NCBI RefSeq assembly: GCF_000943555.1
Contig: NZ_JTDV01000015.1
Coordinates: 94,189-158,188 of the forward strand
From: Neotamlana nanhaiensis
GTDB taxonomy: Bacteria > Bacteroidota > Bacteroidia > Flavobacteriales > Flavobacteriaceae
Direction of reading: 5' to 3'
DNA length: 64,000 nucleotides
A program made the translations under genes and the position numbers. The notes beneath the pieces are model-generated. The model saw nothing but the letters and a program-made list of their open reading frames with translations, was not told where the DNA came from and searched no databases. Below, piece by piece: positions 1 to 9,482 of the stretch. Every line of letters starts with the position of its first letter. Position 1 is the stretch's first letter.

Positions 1-211
1 CCGAACCGTAAGCACGAAAGCCTTGGTTGGCATTAAAAGTTTCCTTAATTAAACGCTGAATTTCTACAACCGCATCGTTATATCTATCTATTTTTTTGGG
101 GATTATACCATCGCCTTCTAACTCGGTAATGTAAAGTTTTTTTAATTTGAAAGGCCCGTTATTATGTAAGGTGTCCCAGTGTTTTAAATGGTGAGTTTTT
201 GTTGTTGCCAT
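1..211 (-). CDS. Unrecognised gene, 5' part only (cut by window start)
   Basis: An ATG at 211-209 opens 70 codons that run off the window edge. The protein begins MATTKTHHLKHWDTL and the visible part ends with NQGFRAYGS. It starts 4 nt after the stop of the lipoprotein gene upstream, so it is almost certainly the fourth gene of the CHAT/hydrolase operon. The final FRAYGS segment faintly recalls the flavin-contacting loop of FAD-linked (PCMH-type) oxidases, but that is too short to call. No signal peptide is visible, which suggests a cytoplasmic product. The reading frame is certain; the function is unknown. Confidence 0.6.
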   Translation of the reverse strand, partial: MATTKTHHLKHWDTLHNNGPFKLKKLYITELEGDGIIPKKIDRYNDAVVEIQRLIKETFNANQGFRAYGS

Positions 212-215
212 AATA

Positions 216-566
216 TTAATTTGTAGGTTTCATGCATACGTATTTAACTTTAAGCTTGCGTTTTTTTCCAAATGAAAATACACTTAAAAGGGAACCGCCA
301 AAGGTGTTTTTAAATTCTACGGTATGTAGTTTTCCCGATTTGCAAGCCTCGGTTTCTTTTATTAAATAGGTGAAGTCTTTTGATACTACATCAATTTTAA
401 TAACGGTATCGAGTTCTACAACTTCCATACCCCGATAATAATCATCGCGCGATAATAACGGGTCGGGTTGATAAGCACCATTTATACTTCTTAAACGTAC
501 TGAATAGCACGAACTAAGCAATAAACTGATGATAATTAATGTGAAGATTTTAATTGAATTTTTCAT
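216..566 (-). CDS. Small predicted lipoprotein, faintly Bor-like
   Basis: This 116-residue protein has a lipoprotein signal peptide: a basic start, a hydrophobic core, then LLSSC with the lipidated Cys at position 20. The mature part is about 96 residues and has a single hydrophobic stretch (GGSLLSVFSFG) before a C-terminal KVKYVC. The arrangement Cys, about 25 residues, hydrophobic Gly-rich turn, then VKYVC weakly resembles the phage lambda Bor serum-resistance lipoprotein family; that is only an impression. The gene lies 21 bp after the peptidoglycan-binding-like gene and 4 bp before the partial gene, inside the CHAT operon. It is probably anchored in the outer membrane. Confidence 0.65.
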   Translation of the reverse strand: MKNSIKIFTLIIISLLLSSCYSVRLRSINGAYQPDPLLSRDDYYRGMEVVELDTVIKIDVVSKDFTYLIKETEACKSGKLHTVEFKNTFGGSLLSVFSFGKKRKLKVKYVCMKPTN

Positions 567-587
567 GGGGTTTGGTTTTTTATGGTT

Positions 588-1820
588 TTAAACCGATTGA
601 AGCTTCGCGAAAATTTTTGAAGCATAATCGCTTCCAAACTCCGAAGATAAATCGAGTGATTCCTCACGACCTAGCGTGTAATATAGCGTTGTAACTTGCG
701 GTGGTGCGTAACAAAGCACCAAATCGGTAAATACATTGTAGGCGCCTTTAGTTTGTTTTTTTGAATTGGTTAAACCGCCGTAGCTTGTTGATGCGAAACT
801 GGAGCAGTCTTGCAAATCGTTGTTATGGTTTATATAGCTTTTTCCAGCAATTACTTGGCATCCGGCCGAAAAATTGGAGCTACCTACACCTGTCCAATGT
901 ATGTTTATGCCTGGGTTTACTTGAAGCCCTTTTAACCGACCTTGGCTATCGGTTACTTTTAAATCGTTATTGGTTAGTGAATTATCGTTGTCCCAATCGC
1001 GAAGTATCATTACGCCCTTGGGATTTTCTGGTTTTAAAGCACGATAAATTTTACTTTCGTTTGTTATTTTGTGCCAACCAAATCTATACCTGTGTTGTCC
1101 TTCAATTAAAAAGGCTTCATCGTTTCGTTGCGCCATGTTAACACTTGGGTCTGTTGAGCCCCAAAATGTAAAAACCATACCGTTTATTAATAAAAAGAAA
1201 ACATCATCATTGTTGCGTCGTGTTGTACTTGTAGTTTGATTTCTACGGACGCCAATTAAATGGATTTTATCTGGGCTAAAATCCCAATCTTGTGGTTTTA
1301 AAGTAGCATAGGTGTTGTTAAGCGTGTTTAATTCACTTAAAATAGGTCCAGGATTTGCCGAATAATGTTGTTTCGCTTTGTTTAATAAATTTATCCAACG
1401 GGTATACTCTGGCGTTGGATTATTTTTAAAATTGCCCCAAACCGATGTAATTCCATTGGTTTTCCATCTATTTATATGTTCCATAGTTCCCGAACCTACA
1501 ATGCCATCGGGTACCATATCGCTAACATGTTCAATGGTGCGAACATATTCTTGAAATAGTCGTACTGCAGCCTGCGTTACATAACCAAAAACTCCATTAA
1601 AATCGTTGCGAGGCATAAAACCTGCATCAAACAAAAATTGTTGCAATTCTAAAACCGGGTTGCCATCTACTGTTCTAAACGATCGCCATTTGGTACGGTC
1701 GTCGTCGCGAAACGATACTTTACCAACTAAAATGCCATCCATATGGTATGGTTTTAAGTAAGTTTCTCTACTCGAGGGGCGTTTGCCCGCATCGCAGCTT
1801 CCTAAGTATAATGTGGCCAT
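588..1820 (-). CDS. Peptidoglycan-binding-like protein with a C-terminal His/Cys motif domain
   Basis: A 410-residue protein. Residues about 55-120 look like a PG_binding_1 repeat: leucine-rich helices, a VFGYVTQAAVRLFQEY core and PDGIVGSGTM. The rest is not a family I can name. It contains INIHWTG followed by SSNFSAGCQVI (His308, Cys321), which resembles the His...Ser-x-Gly-Cys active-site pattern of YkuD-type L,D-transpeptidases or related cysteine enzymes. No signal peptide is visible, so wall access would need another route. It begins 6 bp after the stop of the CHAT/hydrolase gene and is clearly co-transcribed with it. A cell-wall-acting or effector-like role is inference. Confidence 0.6.
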   Translation of the reverse strand: MATLYLGSCDAGKRPSSRETYLKPYHMDGILVGKVSFRDDDRTKWRSFRTVDGNPVLELQQFLFDAGFMPRNDFNGVFGYVTQAAVRLFQEYVRTIEHVSDMVPDGIVGSGTMEHINRWKTNGITSVWGNFKNNPTPEYTRWINLLNKAKQHYSANPGPILSELNTLNNTYATLKPQDWDFSPDKIHLIGVRRNQTTSTTRRNNDDVFFLLINGMVFTFWGSTDPSVNMAQRNDEAFLIEGQHRYRFGWHKITNESKIYRALKPENPKGVMILRDWDNDNSLTNNDLKVTDSQGRLKGLQVNPGINIHWTGVGSSNFSAGCQVIAGKSYINHNNDLQDCSSFASTSYGGLTNSKKQTKGAYNVFTDLVLCYAPPQVTTLYYTLGREESLDLSSEFGSDYASKIFAKLQSV

Positions 1821-1826
1821 GGCGTG

Positions 1827-4800
1827 TTATTTAATTTTCTTATTTAATTCTTCTAAAATAAACTCTAAACTCGCCTTAACTTGTTCGCTCTTAGTGTAGT
1901 TTAAAAGGAAATTTATTTGTTCAATTTCAACTTTTATATATCTTGGACTGTATAGTAGATTAAAAATTTCTTTATACCATTTTAGTATAATTTGGTCGAG
2001 TTGTGCTTTATTATTGTTTGAAAGCATCAGGCGCGCATAACTAATTTCGGTCATTCCAAACAGTACCGAAATATCAACATCAGCTTTATCAAAATCGTCT
2101 AAACGTTGGTAGTATTCTTCAAGGAATTTATCTAAACTGGCAATTTTACTAAACGCTCGGTTTTGGCTTAGTAAATCCATTAAAGTGAATTCGGTTTTTA
2201 AGGTTTCAAAATCGGAGTTTTCAGGAAATAATTGGCTGTTTATTAAGGCATCTTTAAAGGTGTTTGTGCCTTTACGATGCTCTAAACAATAGGCAATAAA
2301 CACCATATTTGAAAAGGCATCGAGGTATTTGCCATCGTATTTGTCTTTCGAAATATTTAATGCTTGCTCATAAAGTTTATAAGCTTCAAACAAATGCTGT
2401 AGTTCCTCCGTCTTATCAAAATAAGGCGCAGTTTGTTTGTAAGCGTTGGCTACAATATTTAGCCTCGTGGTATTTCTTCCGGCTAAGGTTAATAATTTTA
2501 TTTCTGAAATATATTCATTTATATACGCCGATATTTTACTATCCCCTTTTTTAAGATTTAAATCGACTATTTTATTTTTAAGAATAACCGATTGTACCAA
2601 ACAATATTGCTCTAAGGCTTTAATGGAGAAGTTGCCATTATCGAAAACAAAAAGCTCTTTATATTTTTCGTAAGCAAGATCGGAATGTCCTAATTCATCA
2701 TAAATTAAGGCTTCTTTTTCTAAAACAGTGGCATCAATTAAGTTAGATTCTTGAGTTTTATCTAAAATATCGTTTAGTTTGTCAATAGCGGCATCGTTGG
2801 TTACATTTTTATCGCGAACGGCAATGAGTAAATTATCTAAATCGGTGTAAGCCTGTGAGGCAATAATGTACTTTTGATTATTTTTTTTCGATTTGCTACT
2901 GTTTCTAAATTTATAGTATTGATTGCCATAGCATTGATATGCGCCCCAAGTATTCGATCCAGAATGGTTGTTATGGCAAGCCATTCGCGCTTTTTGTACC
3001 GCATCGCCAAAGTTGTAACCTTCAAACATTTTTTTGTAAAAGGTTTCGGCAAAAGTTCTTGCGGCAGCATCATCAACGGGCCAACCCGTAATAATTATGG
3101 CTTTTACGCCCATTTCAATAAGTTGTGTGCCAATATTTGCGGCTAGTTTAAATCGGTTTTTGCTATAACTATCATCTTCGGCATCTAAAACACCCGAAAA
3201 ACAACAGTTTATAAAAATAAATTCTGGAACATAGCCAATTTGGTTTATTACAGCCGGATCGATGCAAAGTCCGTTACCAATAGCAATACCAACATTTTCG
3301 TCTTCAGGGTTATACACGCCATGTCCAGCAAAATGCATGATTTTATAGGGCTTGCTAAATAGCTCCATCATAATATGTTTTGCGTTGGAATTTATTAATG
3401 GGTTTACGCGATAAGCTTCTTTTTTAAACTTGTAAATTACCCAAATAGCTTCTTCTTTAGCGGCAGGTAATGGTAATAATCCAGGTGTGTTATAAATAGG
3501 GTCGCCAACTACAAAAACATCATGGTTGTTTAACGAAACGGGCGTGTTTGGGCTACCATCTTGAGTGATTAATTGTCTAATAAACCCAGTATTTACCGAA
3601 GCTGGTTTGTCGGTAGTGGTGCTGTCGAACAACAATTCCCAAGGTATTTGCGCTGCGTATTTATCGAGTTTTAAAATAACGTTATTTTGATCTCTAAAAA
3701 TGTTTTTAAAATCGTTTGGAATGAGCATTTCGAATAAGGTTTTCGATAAGCGCTCGTCCCAAACATAAGTGGTAGACATTTCTTCTAACAGATATAAAAT
3801 TTTAGATAGTTTTATGCCTATTTTTTCTTCGTCTACACGGGCCAATTTATTTGATGAGAAATATTTAAACCCATTTATTTTTGAAGATTTTGTTGTATCT
3901 ATAATACTGCCGATGTGTAAATTGTACCACCAATTGTAGTCGTTGTTTCTAAACTGATTGCGTTTTTTGGCACCAGCACGCCTTACAATATTGGGTTGTA
4001 AATTGAAGGCCACCCGATTGTCTGATTCCTGTAATCGGTATAAACTTAAATAGGCTTCACTAGATACTGATTCGTAATAATTTATAAACTCAATATCTTT
4101 AATTTGTTTTAAGCCTTCGCCAGTTTCCTTAATTTGTTTATTAGCTTTCGCAACACCAAGTAAAATTCCTTTTACAGAGTCTTCCACAGGCAATTTACCG
4201 TAACCAATGGCCATTAAAACAAACGAAATTCCAGTGGCATATTCTTTTGCTTCAGGTAACGTATAATTGTCGCGCATAAACATAGCGTATTTTAAAACAG
4301 CTTGCTTAACCGATTTTGAGAGTAGGAATGGTGTAACGGTATCGGCATTACCTAAACCACAAACTATGGCGCCCTTTGGTTGTGTTTTTAAATTGAAGAA
4401 TACTTCGCTTTCGCCAATTTTTCCAGGATAATAGCCAATATTCATACGTTGTGAAAGGCGATCATCAAGATATTTGTCAAGTGCTTTTTCCGAGCTTAAA
4501 ATTAAATCCATAAAGAAATGCCCAACCATAACGGGGTAGAAGGCCACTTTTAAATCGGCATGTACAACACGAACGTTAAAACTATCTACTTCTGGTTCAA
4601 CTTCTTTTTTAATGTCGAAAATTCCGCTTAATACTGCGGCTTCGTTGTAAATTGGTTCTGGAGTTTCATAAACTTCGGTTATTATTTCACCACTGCGCAT
4701 TCCAGAACGATCGTTACTTAATAGGTTAGTGCTACCAGTGTTTAAAATTTCGGAAACACCTTTAAAAATATAAGTTTCGTTTGCTAAATCGCCATGAGAT

Positions 4801-7247
4801 GTATGGCTGTAAAAGATTTTTTGAGAATTAAGAAGTTGTTTTGGTATTCCAGTTTCCCAAGTTACACTACCATCGCCATGTGAGGTTGCTTCGTAAACTA
4901 ATTTTTTGTTTTTCGATAAGAAGCGGTTTTTAAATTTATAATCGAAAACAGTTTCTTTGGCAAGCCCGCAAACGTAATAAACATTATTTAAATCTTTGGG
5001 TTGTAAATTATTAGTGAATGCTATAATTTTTTCGCGATAGGCTTTAAAATGGGCTAATTCTTCTTTAAAATCGTCGGGATTGGGCATGTGTTTTAAATCG
5101 GTAATGTCATTTAAGTTTTTCCAAAATTTTGGATCCCAAAACGGACGGTTTTCACTTTCCTCGATGGGTAAAAGTTCGAAAACACCTGGGTATTTCCAGA
5201 AAATTTTAAGTAAATCGGCACGGTCGTTTTTTATATCGATGGCGGCCAGTTGTTTTACTCTGCGACTATGGCCAGTTAGTACTTCCATAATAAGGTACGA
5301 GCCCAACCATGGCGTACCAAGCATTACAAATTTATTGAAGGTATTTAGTTTAAAATTTCCCCAAACCTCGGGAAAATCCATTATTAATTGGCGTACCACT
5401 AAACCACCCATGGAATGCGCCACAATATGCGTTTTTATATTTTTAGTTTTTAAAACTTCCTCAAGTTCTTTTTTTAGATTTTTTGCGGCTTCAGTTAACG
5501 ATTTTCGCCAATCGAATTCAAAGGTTATAACGTCGTATTCGTTTTGTAAATGTTCGGCAAAATCGTTGTAAAAGTCTTTAATAACTCCATTAGCTTTAAC
5601 TTTAGGTTTATTAATTTTTAAATTATCAACAATGCCACCATCAAATATTTTTTTCATATTAACCCATTGGTGCTCATTGTTTTGAGATAACGACGATCCC
5701 ATAATTCCAGGAATTACAATAACAACATCTTTGGTAATATCTTTAACTTTATAGGAAACACCATCCATAGAAAAAGTATTGAGTAACACACCGCGGTTTC
5801 CTTGTGTGTACAAACTTTTAGTAAATAATGACGACGGATTATCGCTGCTTGCTTTTAAGGCGTCTATAACAGCATTGCTGGAATTGTTGGCCGAAAAGTA
5901 GTTGAAATGGCTGGTGTTACCACCTTTTGCTAAAAATTTGTACATGCCGTTTGTGCGTGTTACACCGTGCATCATACGGTTAGTATCTACAACCAAATCG
6001 TTGGCGCCTTGATAAAATAAATTCGCTAAAATTACTTTTAAGGAGTGTAAGTTTAAACCAGAAATATCGGAATCGCCTGCAATAGTATACAGTTCGCTTT
6101 CTACAGTTGTTGCCGAAATATTCATCATTTTTTGAAATAATGATTCGGGCATCATACTATTTAAACCAGGTAAAACTTCGGGGTTATCTTTGTGACTAAT
6201 AATATCTAATAGGAAGGCTTTTAGGCTGTGGTAAAACGGATTTGTAATACCAAAAGCCATAGATGCTGCGTTTAAAATTAGGTTGAAATAATGGTCTGTG
6301 CGTCTTGATAAAATTGTAGTACCCGATGCGGGGGCAGCAACTCTAACTACTTTGTTTACTTTTAGTTTTTTGGTTTTGGCTAGTCTGTTAATTTCGGCCA
6401 TTAATTCCCTATTAGTCTTTTCTTCAGGAGTTTTTAAAATGGCAATTTCGCTGTCGTGAAAACCGGTAACCTGATTACGATAATCGCATTTTGCTAAAAT
6501 ATCTGCTACCAAGCCGCCTCGGGAATGACTTATAATATCGATAGTGCAGTTTTTGGGACAGTCGTTTAAAAAATCTAAGGCATTTTGCAACGGACTTACA
6601 GAAAGGGTATGATGCTCTAAAGCCCAAATTCTATCGCCATAAAGCTCAACCAAATTTTGCCATGCGCCATTGTTACTGTTTAGTTTTTGAAAGGCATCAA
6701 AGGTTGTAGATAAAGTGCCGTGAATAAATAATAAATGTGTTTTAGTATCAACTTCTTTTTGGTTAAACTTTATTTTATTGAAATTTTTATCTAATTGAAA
6801 TAGCCCAATTTTTGGTTGAATTTTTTTATCGTAAGCCTCAGCCAAGGCCAACAAGGTCTTTTCTTTTAGCTTGTTAACTTTATCTGGAGTAAATACACTA
6901 AAAACTTTAACGATAGCACGATTAATGAAACCGCGATTATTTTCGGAAGTGATGTGGATATTAAAAATATAGTCTTCTTCGGCTAAAGCCCGCTGACTTT
7001 GAGTTTTTTTGTCGTAAATATCTTGAACATCTTCTGGATGCCCAATCCATTCGGTATTATCAGAAAATTGAAGAGCAATTAAGTCGTTTTCTTCTAATTC
7101 AACGGTTTGTTCCTTGTTTTCAGACCGTGTTGTAGAAACTTCAATGTAACTTTTTAGCTTAAAATTTTGTTGAAGTGTTTCGGGAATTTTAAAGTCAATA
7201 TTGTCAACTTCAATTTTATGTCCTTTTACTTTAGCTGTTTTGGTCAT
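1827..7247 (-). CDS. Giant protein with two alpha/beta-hydrolase modules and a CHAT caspase-like protease domain
   Basis: A 1806-residue protein. I chose the start MTKTAKVKGHK at 7247; an in-frame ATG at 7304 adds 19 unconvincing residues. Modules in order: an N-terminal alpha/beta hydrolase (LLFIHGTLS, nucleophile elbow SHSRGG, Ser about 241); a second hydrolase of the LCAT/PGAP1 lipase type (VIPGIMGSS, elbow AHSMGG, Ser about 612); a conserved middle domain with VMVGHFFMDLI and IVCGLGN; a CHAT domain (IPWELLFDS, HFAGHG with His about 1306, FINCCFSG with Cys about 1347); and a helical TPR-like tail. The His/Cys dyad and both serine elbows are intact, so three hydrolytic activities are plausible. 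No signal peptide is seen. It leads an operon with the three genes downstream. CHAT proteases are known in programmed death and defence (gasdermin activation, Craspase), but the role here is unknown. Confidence 0.8.
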   Translation of the reverse strand: MTKTAKVKGHKIEVDNIDFKIPETLQQNFKLKSYIEVSTTRSENKEQTVELEENDLIALQFSDNTEWIGHPEDVQDIYDKKTQSQRALAEEDYIFNIHITSENNRGFINRAIVKVFSVFTPDKVNKLKEKTLLALAEAYDKKIQPKIGLFQLDKNFNKIKFNQKEVDTKTHLLFIHGTLSTTFDAFQKLNSNNGAWQNLVELYGDRIWALEHHTLSVSPLQNALDFLNDCPKNCTIDIISHSRGGLVADILAKCDYRNQVTGFHDSEIAILKTPEEKTNRELMAEINRLAKTKKLKVNKVVRVAAPASGTTILSRRTDHYFNLILNAASMAFGITNPFYHSLKAFLLDIISHKDNPEVLPGLNSMMPESLFQKMMNISATTVESELYTIAGDSDISGLNLHSLKVILANLFYQGANDLVVDTNRMMHGVTRTNGMYKFLAKGGNTSHFNYFSANNSSNAVIDALKASSDNPSSLFTKSLYTQGNRGVLLNTFSMDGVSYKVKDITKDVVIVIPGIMGSSLSQNNEHQWVNMKKIFDGGIVDNLKINKPKVKANGVIKDFYNDFAEHLQNEYDVITFEFDWRKSLTEAAKNLKKELEEVLKTKNIKTHIVAHSMGGLVVRQLIMDFPEVWGNFKLNTFNKFVMLGTPWLGSYLIMEVLTGHSRRVKQLAAIDIKNDRADLLKIFWKYPGVFELLPIEESENRPFWDPKFWKNLNDITDLKHMPNPDDFKEELAHFKAYREKIIAFTNNLQPKDLNNVYYVCGLAKETVFDYKFKNRFLSKNKKLVYEATSHGDGSVTWETGIPKQLLNSQKIFYSHTSHGDLANETYIFKGVSEILNTGSTNLLSNDRSGMRSGEIITEVYETPEPIYNEAAVLSGIFDIKKEVEPEVDSFNVRVVHADLKVAFYPVMVGHFFMDLILSSEKALDKYLDDRLSQRMNIGYYPGKIGESEVFFNLKTQPKGAIVCGLGNADTVTPFLLSKSVKQAVLKYAMFMRDNYTLPEAKEYATGISFVLMAIGYGKLPVEDSVKGILLGVAKANKQIKETGEGLKQIKDIEFINYYESVSSEAYLSLYRLQESDNRVAFNLQPNIVRRAGAKKRNQFRNNDYNWWYNLHIGSIIDTTKSSKINGFKYFSSNKLARVDEEKIGIKLSKILYLLEEMSTTYVWDERLSKTLFEMLIPNDFKNIFRDQNNVILKLDKYAAQIPWELLFDSTTTDKPASVNTGFIRQLITQDGSPNTPVSLNNHDVFVVGDPIYNTPGLLPLPAAKEEAIWVIYKFKKEAYRVNPLINSNAKHIMMELFSKPYKIMHFAGHGVYNPEDENVGIAIGNGLCIDPAVINQIGYVPEFIFINCCFSGVLDAEDDSYSKNRFKLAANIGTQLIEMGVKAIIITGWPVDDAAARTFAETFYKKMFEGYNFGDAVQKARMACHNNHSGSNTWGAYQCYGNQYYKFRNSSKSKKNNQKYIIASQAYTDLDNLLIAVRDKNVTNDAAIDKLNDILDKTQESNLIDATVLEKEALIYDELGHSDLAYEKYKELFVFDNGNFSIKALEQYCLVQSVILKNKIVDLNLKKGDSKISAYINEYISEIKLLTLAGRNTTRLNIVANAYKQTAPYFDKTEELQHLFEAYKLYEQALNISKDKYDGKYLDAFSNMVFIAYCLEHRKGTNTFKDALINSQLFPENSDFETLKTEFTLMDLLSQNRAFSKIASLDKFLEEYYQRLDDFDKADVDISVLFGMTEISYARLMLSNNNKAQLDQIILKWYKEIFNLLYSPRYIKVEIEQINFLLNYTKSEQVKASLEFILEELNKKIK

Positions 7248-7304
7248 GGTATATATTTTTAAAATGAAAAAGAATATCTCTATTCGTTTTAATTCTAAAA
7301 ACAC

Positions 7305-7580
7305 GTACTTAAAACCATCAAATCACACAAAAACCATCAATTAACTATAGCCTAATCTTGTTACAAATACAATTTGAAACATTAAGGAACAGAACCTGCT
7401 TTATTAGAATTAAAATTGATTTTTAGGCCTAAACCTAAAACTATTACGTAGAATTGAGGGGAATTATATTGTGGGAGATGTTATAAAAATACAAAAAATA
7501 CTTAACAATCAGTTATTTATATGATTGAAACTTTAAGGAAAAAATAAAATTTAGAAGAAATATTGATGAAAATAGAATTT
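7305..7580. other. Intergenic stretch with no recognised feature
   Basis: 276 bp between the CHAT operon start and yidD. It is AT-rich and holds no ORF that looks like a gene. The promoter of the CHAT operon should lie here on the minus strand, but I found no clean CAAAnnTA (minus-strand -7) match with a proper -33 partner. Confidence 0.5.
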
Positions 7581-7802
7581 TTAAGGTACAGGGTCGTAAC
7601 CCGAATCACCCCAAGGATGGCATTTACCAATGCGTTTTAGGGCGAGCCAACCACCTTTAAATAAGCCGTGTTTTGTTAATGCTTTTTTTGCGTAATGAGA
7701 ACAAGTTGGTTGAAATCTACAGGTTGCAGGTAGTAAAGGTGACAAAAACATTTGATAAACCTTTATTAAAAATAAAAATGGTGCAATAAGTAGTTTTTTC
7801 AT
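7581..7802 (-). CDS. yidD: Membrane protein insertion efficiency factor YidD
   Basis: 73 residues, the usual length for YidD. The family core is complete: an amphipathic start, [23 protein letters not shown] with its Cys pair, then [23 protein letters not shown]. YidD is a small inner-membrane-associated protein that helps YidC-dependent membrane protein insertion. It is usually found near rpmH, rnpA or yidC; here it lies alone, 85 bp after cysS on the same strand, as is common in flavobacteria. The assignment is firm from sequence alone. Confidence 0.95.
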   Translation of the reverse strand: MKKLLIAPFLFLIKVYQMFLSPLLPATCRFQPTCSHYAKKALTKHGLFKGGWLALKRIGKCHPWGDSGYDPVP

Positions 7803-7818
7803 GATTTGTAAACCAGAA

Positions 7819-7872
7819 CTTGTTTCAGGTTTTCATTATTTTTAGTTTGTGCGATACAGAAACCTGTTCAAG
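7819..7872. other. Imperfect hairpin between cysS and yidD
   Basis: The arms CTTG-TTT-CAGGTTT and AAACCTG-TT-CAAG can pair (7 + 4 bp around a small internal loop) across a 27-nt loop. No clear T-run follows on the minus strand, so an intrinsic terminator for cysS is doubtful. It could be a processing site or have no role. Confidence 0.3.
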
Positions 7873-7887
7873 ATAATAAGTAAAGCT

Positions 7888-9369
7888 CTAATTCACCGAA
7901 AAGGTTGTGCCGTCTTTTCCATCTTTTAATTGAATACCTGCTGATGCTAACTCATCTCGAATTTTATCCGATAATGCAAAATCTTTATTGGCTCTAGCTT
8001 CTTGACGTAAATTAATTAACACATCAACAGCAGCCGAAAGTTTATCGGTACCCGAGTTGGTTTCGCTTTCTTTTAATAATCCTAAAACATCGAAAACAAA
8101 AGCATTTACACTTGTTTTTAAAGTGTTTAAATCGGTTTCGGTTAAGGATTGGCTACCTTCGTTTACCTGATTAATATACTTTGCTGCTTCAAATAAATTA
8201 GCGATTAAAATAGGAGTGTTAAAATCGTCGTTCATGGCATCATAACATTTTTGAAGCCATGTGTCAATATTAATTGTTGAGCTTGCTGAAGCGGTTAATT
8301 TTGGTAACAACGATAAAGCTTCCATTAAACGGTTATAGCCTTTTTCGCTGGCTTTTAAGCCTTCATCGGTTAAATCTAAAACACTTCGGTACGACGATTG
8401 CGCCATAAAAAATCGAATAACGCTAGGTGAGTAGGCTTTACTCATTTTGTCGTTATTGCCAGATAATAATTCATGCGGATTTATGGTATTGCCCGTACTT
8501 TTCGACATACGTTGCCCGTTAAGCTCAAGCATATTGGCGTGCATCCAGTAGTTTACTGGCGATTTGCCAATAGCCGCTTCATTCTGCGCAATTTCACACT
8601 CATGATGCGGGAATTTTAAATCCATACCACCACCATGAATATCGAATGTTTCTCCTAAATATTTGGTACTCATTGCGGTACATTCAAGATGCCAACCCGG
8701 GAAACCATCGCCCCATGGCGAAGGCCAACGCATAATGTGTTGTGGTTCGGCTTTCTTCCAAAGGGCAAAATCTTGCGGATTCTTTTTATCACTTTGGCCA
8801 TCAAGCGTACGTGTGTTGTGAATTAAGTCTTCTAATTTTCGCTTACTTAATTTACCGTATTCGCTAGTTTCGTTAAACTTGTGTACATCAAAATATACCG
8901 AGCCGTTTACTTCGTAGGCAAATCCGTTTTCAATAATTTTACTAATTAATTCAATTTGCTCAATAATATGGCCCGTGGCTGTAGGCTCAATACTTGGTGG
9001 TAAAAAGTTTAAGGTGTTTAAAATATTATGAAAATCTACGGTATAGCGTTGCACTACTTCCATAGGTTCAATTTGTTCTAAACGTGCTTTTTTTGTTATT
9101 TTATCTTCACCAACATCGGCATCGTTTTCTAAGTGGCCGGCATCGGTAATGTTACGCACATAACGTACTTTGTAACCTAAATGTTTTAGGTAACGAAAAA
9201 TAACATCAAACGACATAAACGTGCGCACATTGCCTAAATGCACATTGCTATAAACCGTTGGTCCACAAACATACATGCCTACATAACCTTCGTTTATAGG
9301 TTTAAAAACTTCCTTTTCTCCAGTAAGAGAATTATATATTTTTATTTGCTGATGCTGGTAAAGTTGCAT
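7888..9369 (-). CDS. cysS: Cysteine--tRNA ligase
   Basis: A 493-residue class I aminoacyl-tRNA synthetase. The zinc and cysteine-binding Cys35 sits in YVCGPTVYS, followed by the HIGH variant HLGN (44-47). WHLECTAMS and HHECE supply further zinc ligands, and MSKSTGN is the KMSKS loop. The C-terminal helical DALR region ends in KDGKDGTTF, which is normal for CysS. It charges tRNA-Cys in the cytoplasm. It lies 113 bp downstream of folE on the same strand. Length and motifs are complete. Confidence 0.97.
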   Translation of the reverse strand: MQLYQHQQIKIYNSLTGEKEVFKPINEGYVGMYVCGPTVYSNVHLGNVRTFMSFDVIFRYLKHLGYKVRYVRNITDAGHLENDADVGEDKITKKARLEQIEPMEVVQRYTVDFHNILNTLNFLPPSIEPTATGHIIEQIELISKIIENGFAYEVNGSVYFDVHKFNETSEYGKLSKRKLEDLIHNTRTLDGQSDKKNPQDFALWKKAEPQHIMRWPSPWGDGFPGWHLECTAMSTKYLGETFDIHGGGMDLKFPHHECEIAQNEAAIGKSPVNYWMHANMLELNGQRMSKSTGNTINPHELLSGNNDKMSKAYSPSVIRFFMAQSSYRSVLDLTDEGLKASEKGYNRLMEALSLLPKLTASASSTINIDTWLQKCYDAMNDDFNTPILIANLFEAAKYINQVNEGSQSLTETDLNTLKTSVNAFVFDVLGLLKESETNSGTDKLSAAVDVLINLRQEARANKDFALSDKIRDELASAGIQLKDGKDGTTFSVN

Positions 9370-9376
9370 TTTATGT

Positions 9377-9480
9377 ATGTTGTTAGGATGTTGGGTTGTT
9401 AAGTTATGGATTTGTTGATGTTTTTATAATGGGTATTTATTAGTTATTATAAATAATCAAATTAGCATCAACACACCAAC
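9377..9480. repeat. Degenerate short-period repeat and inverted arms between folE and cysS
   Basis: Between about 9377 and 9420 the plus strand shows loosely repeated units of the form TGTTRRGT (TGTTAGGA, TGTTGGGT, TGTTAAGT, TGTTGATG). TGTTGATG (9413-9420) is the exact inverse of CATCAACA at 9466-9473, with further weak pairing outside. Low-complexity spacers of this kind recur at other gene junctions of this window. Function unknown. Confidence 0.4.
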
Positions 9481-9482
9481 TT

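Noticed and set aside
5080..5571. 163-codon plus-strand frame inside the CHAT/hydrolase gene
   Set aside because: It is antisense to the second hydrolase module, whose motifs are intact; composition is that of a shadow frame.
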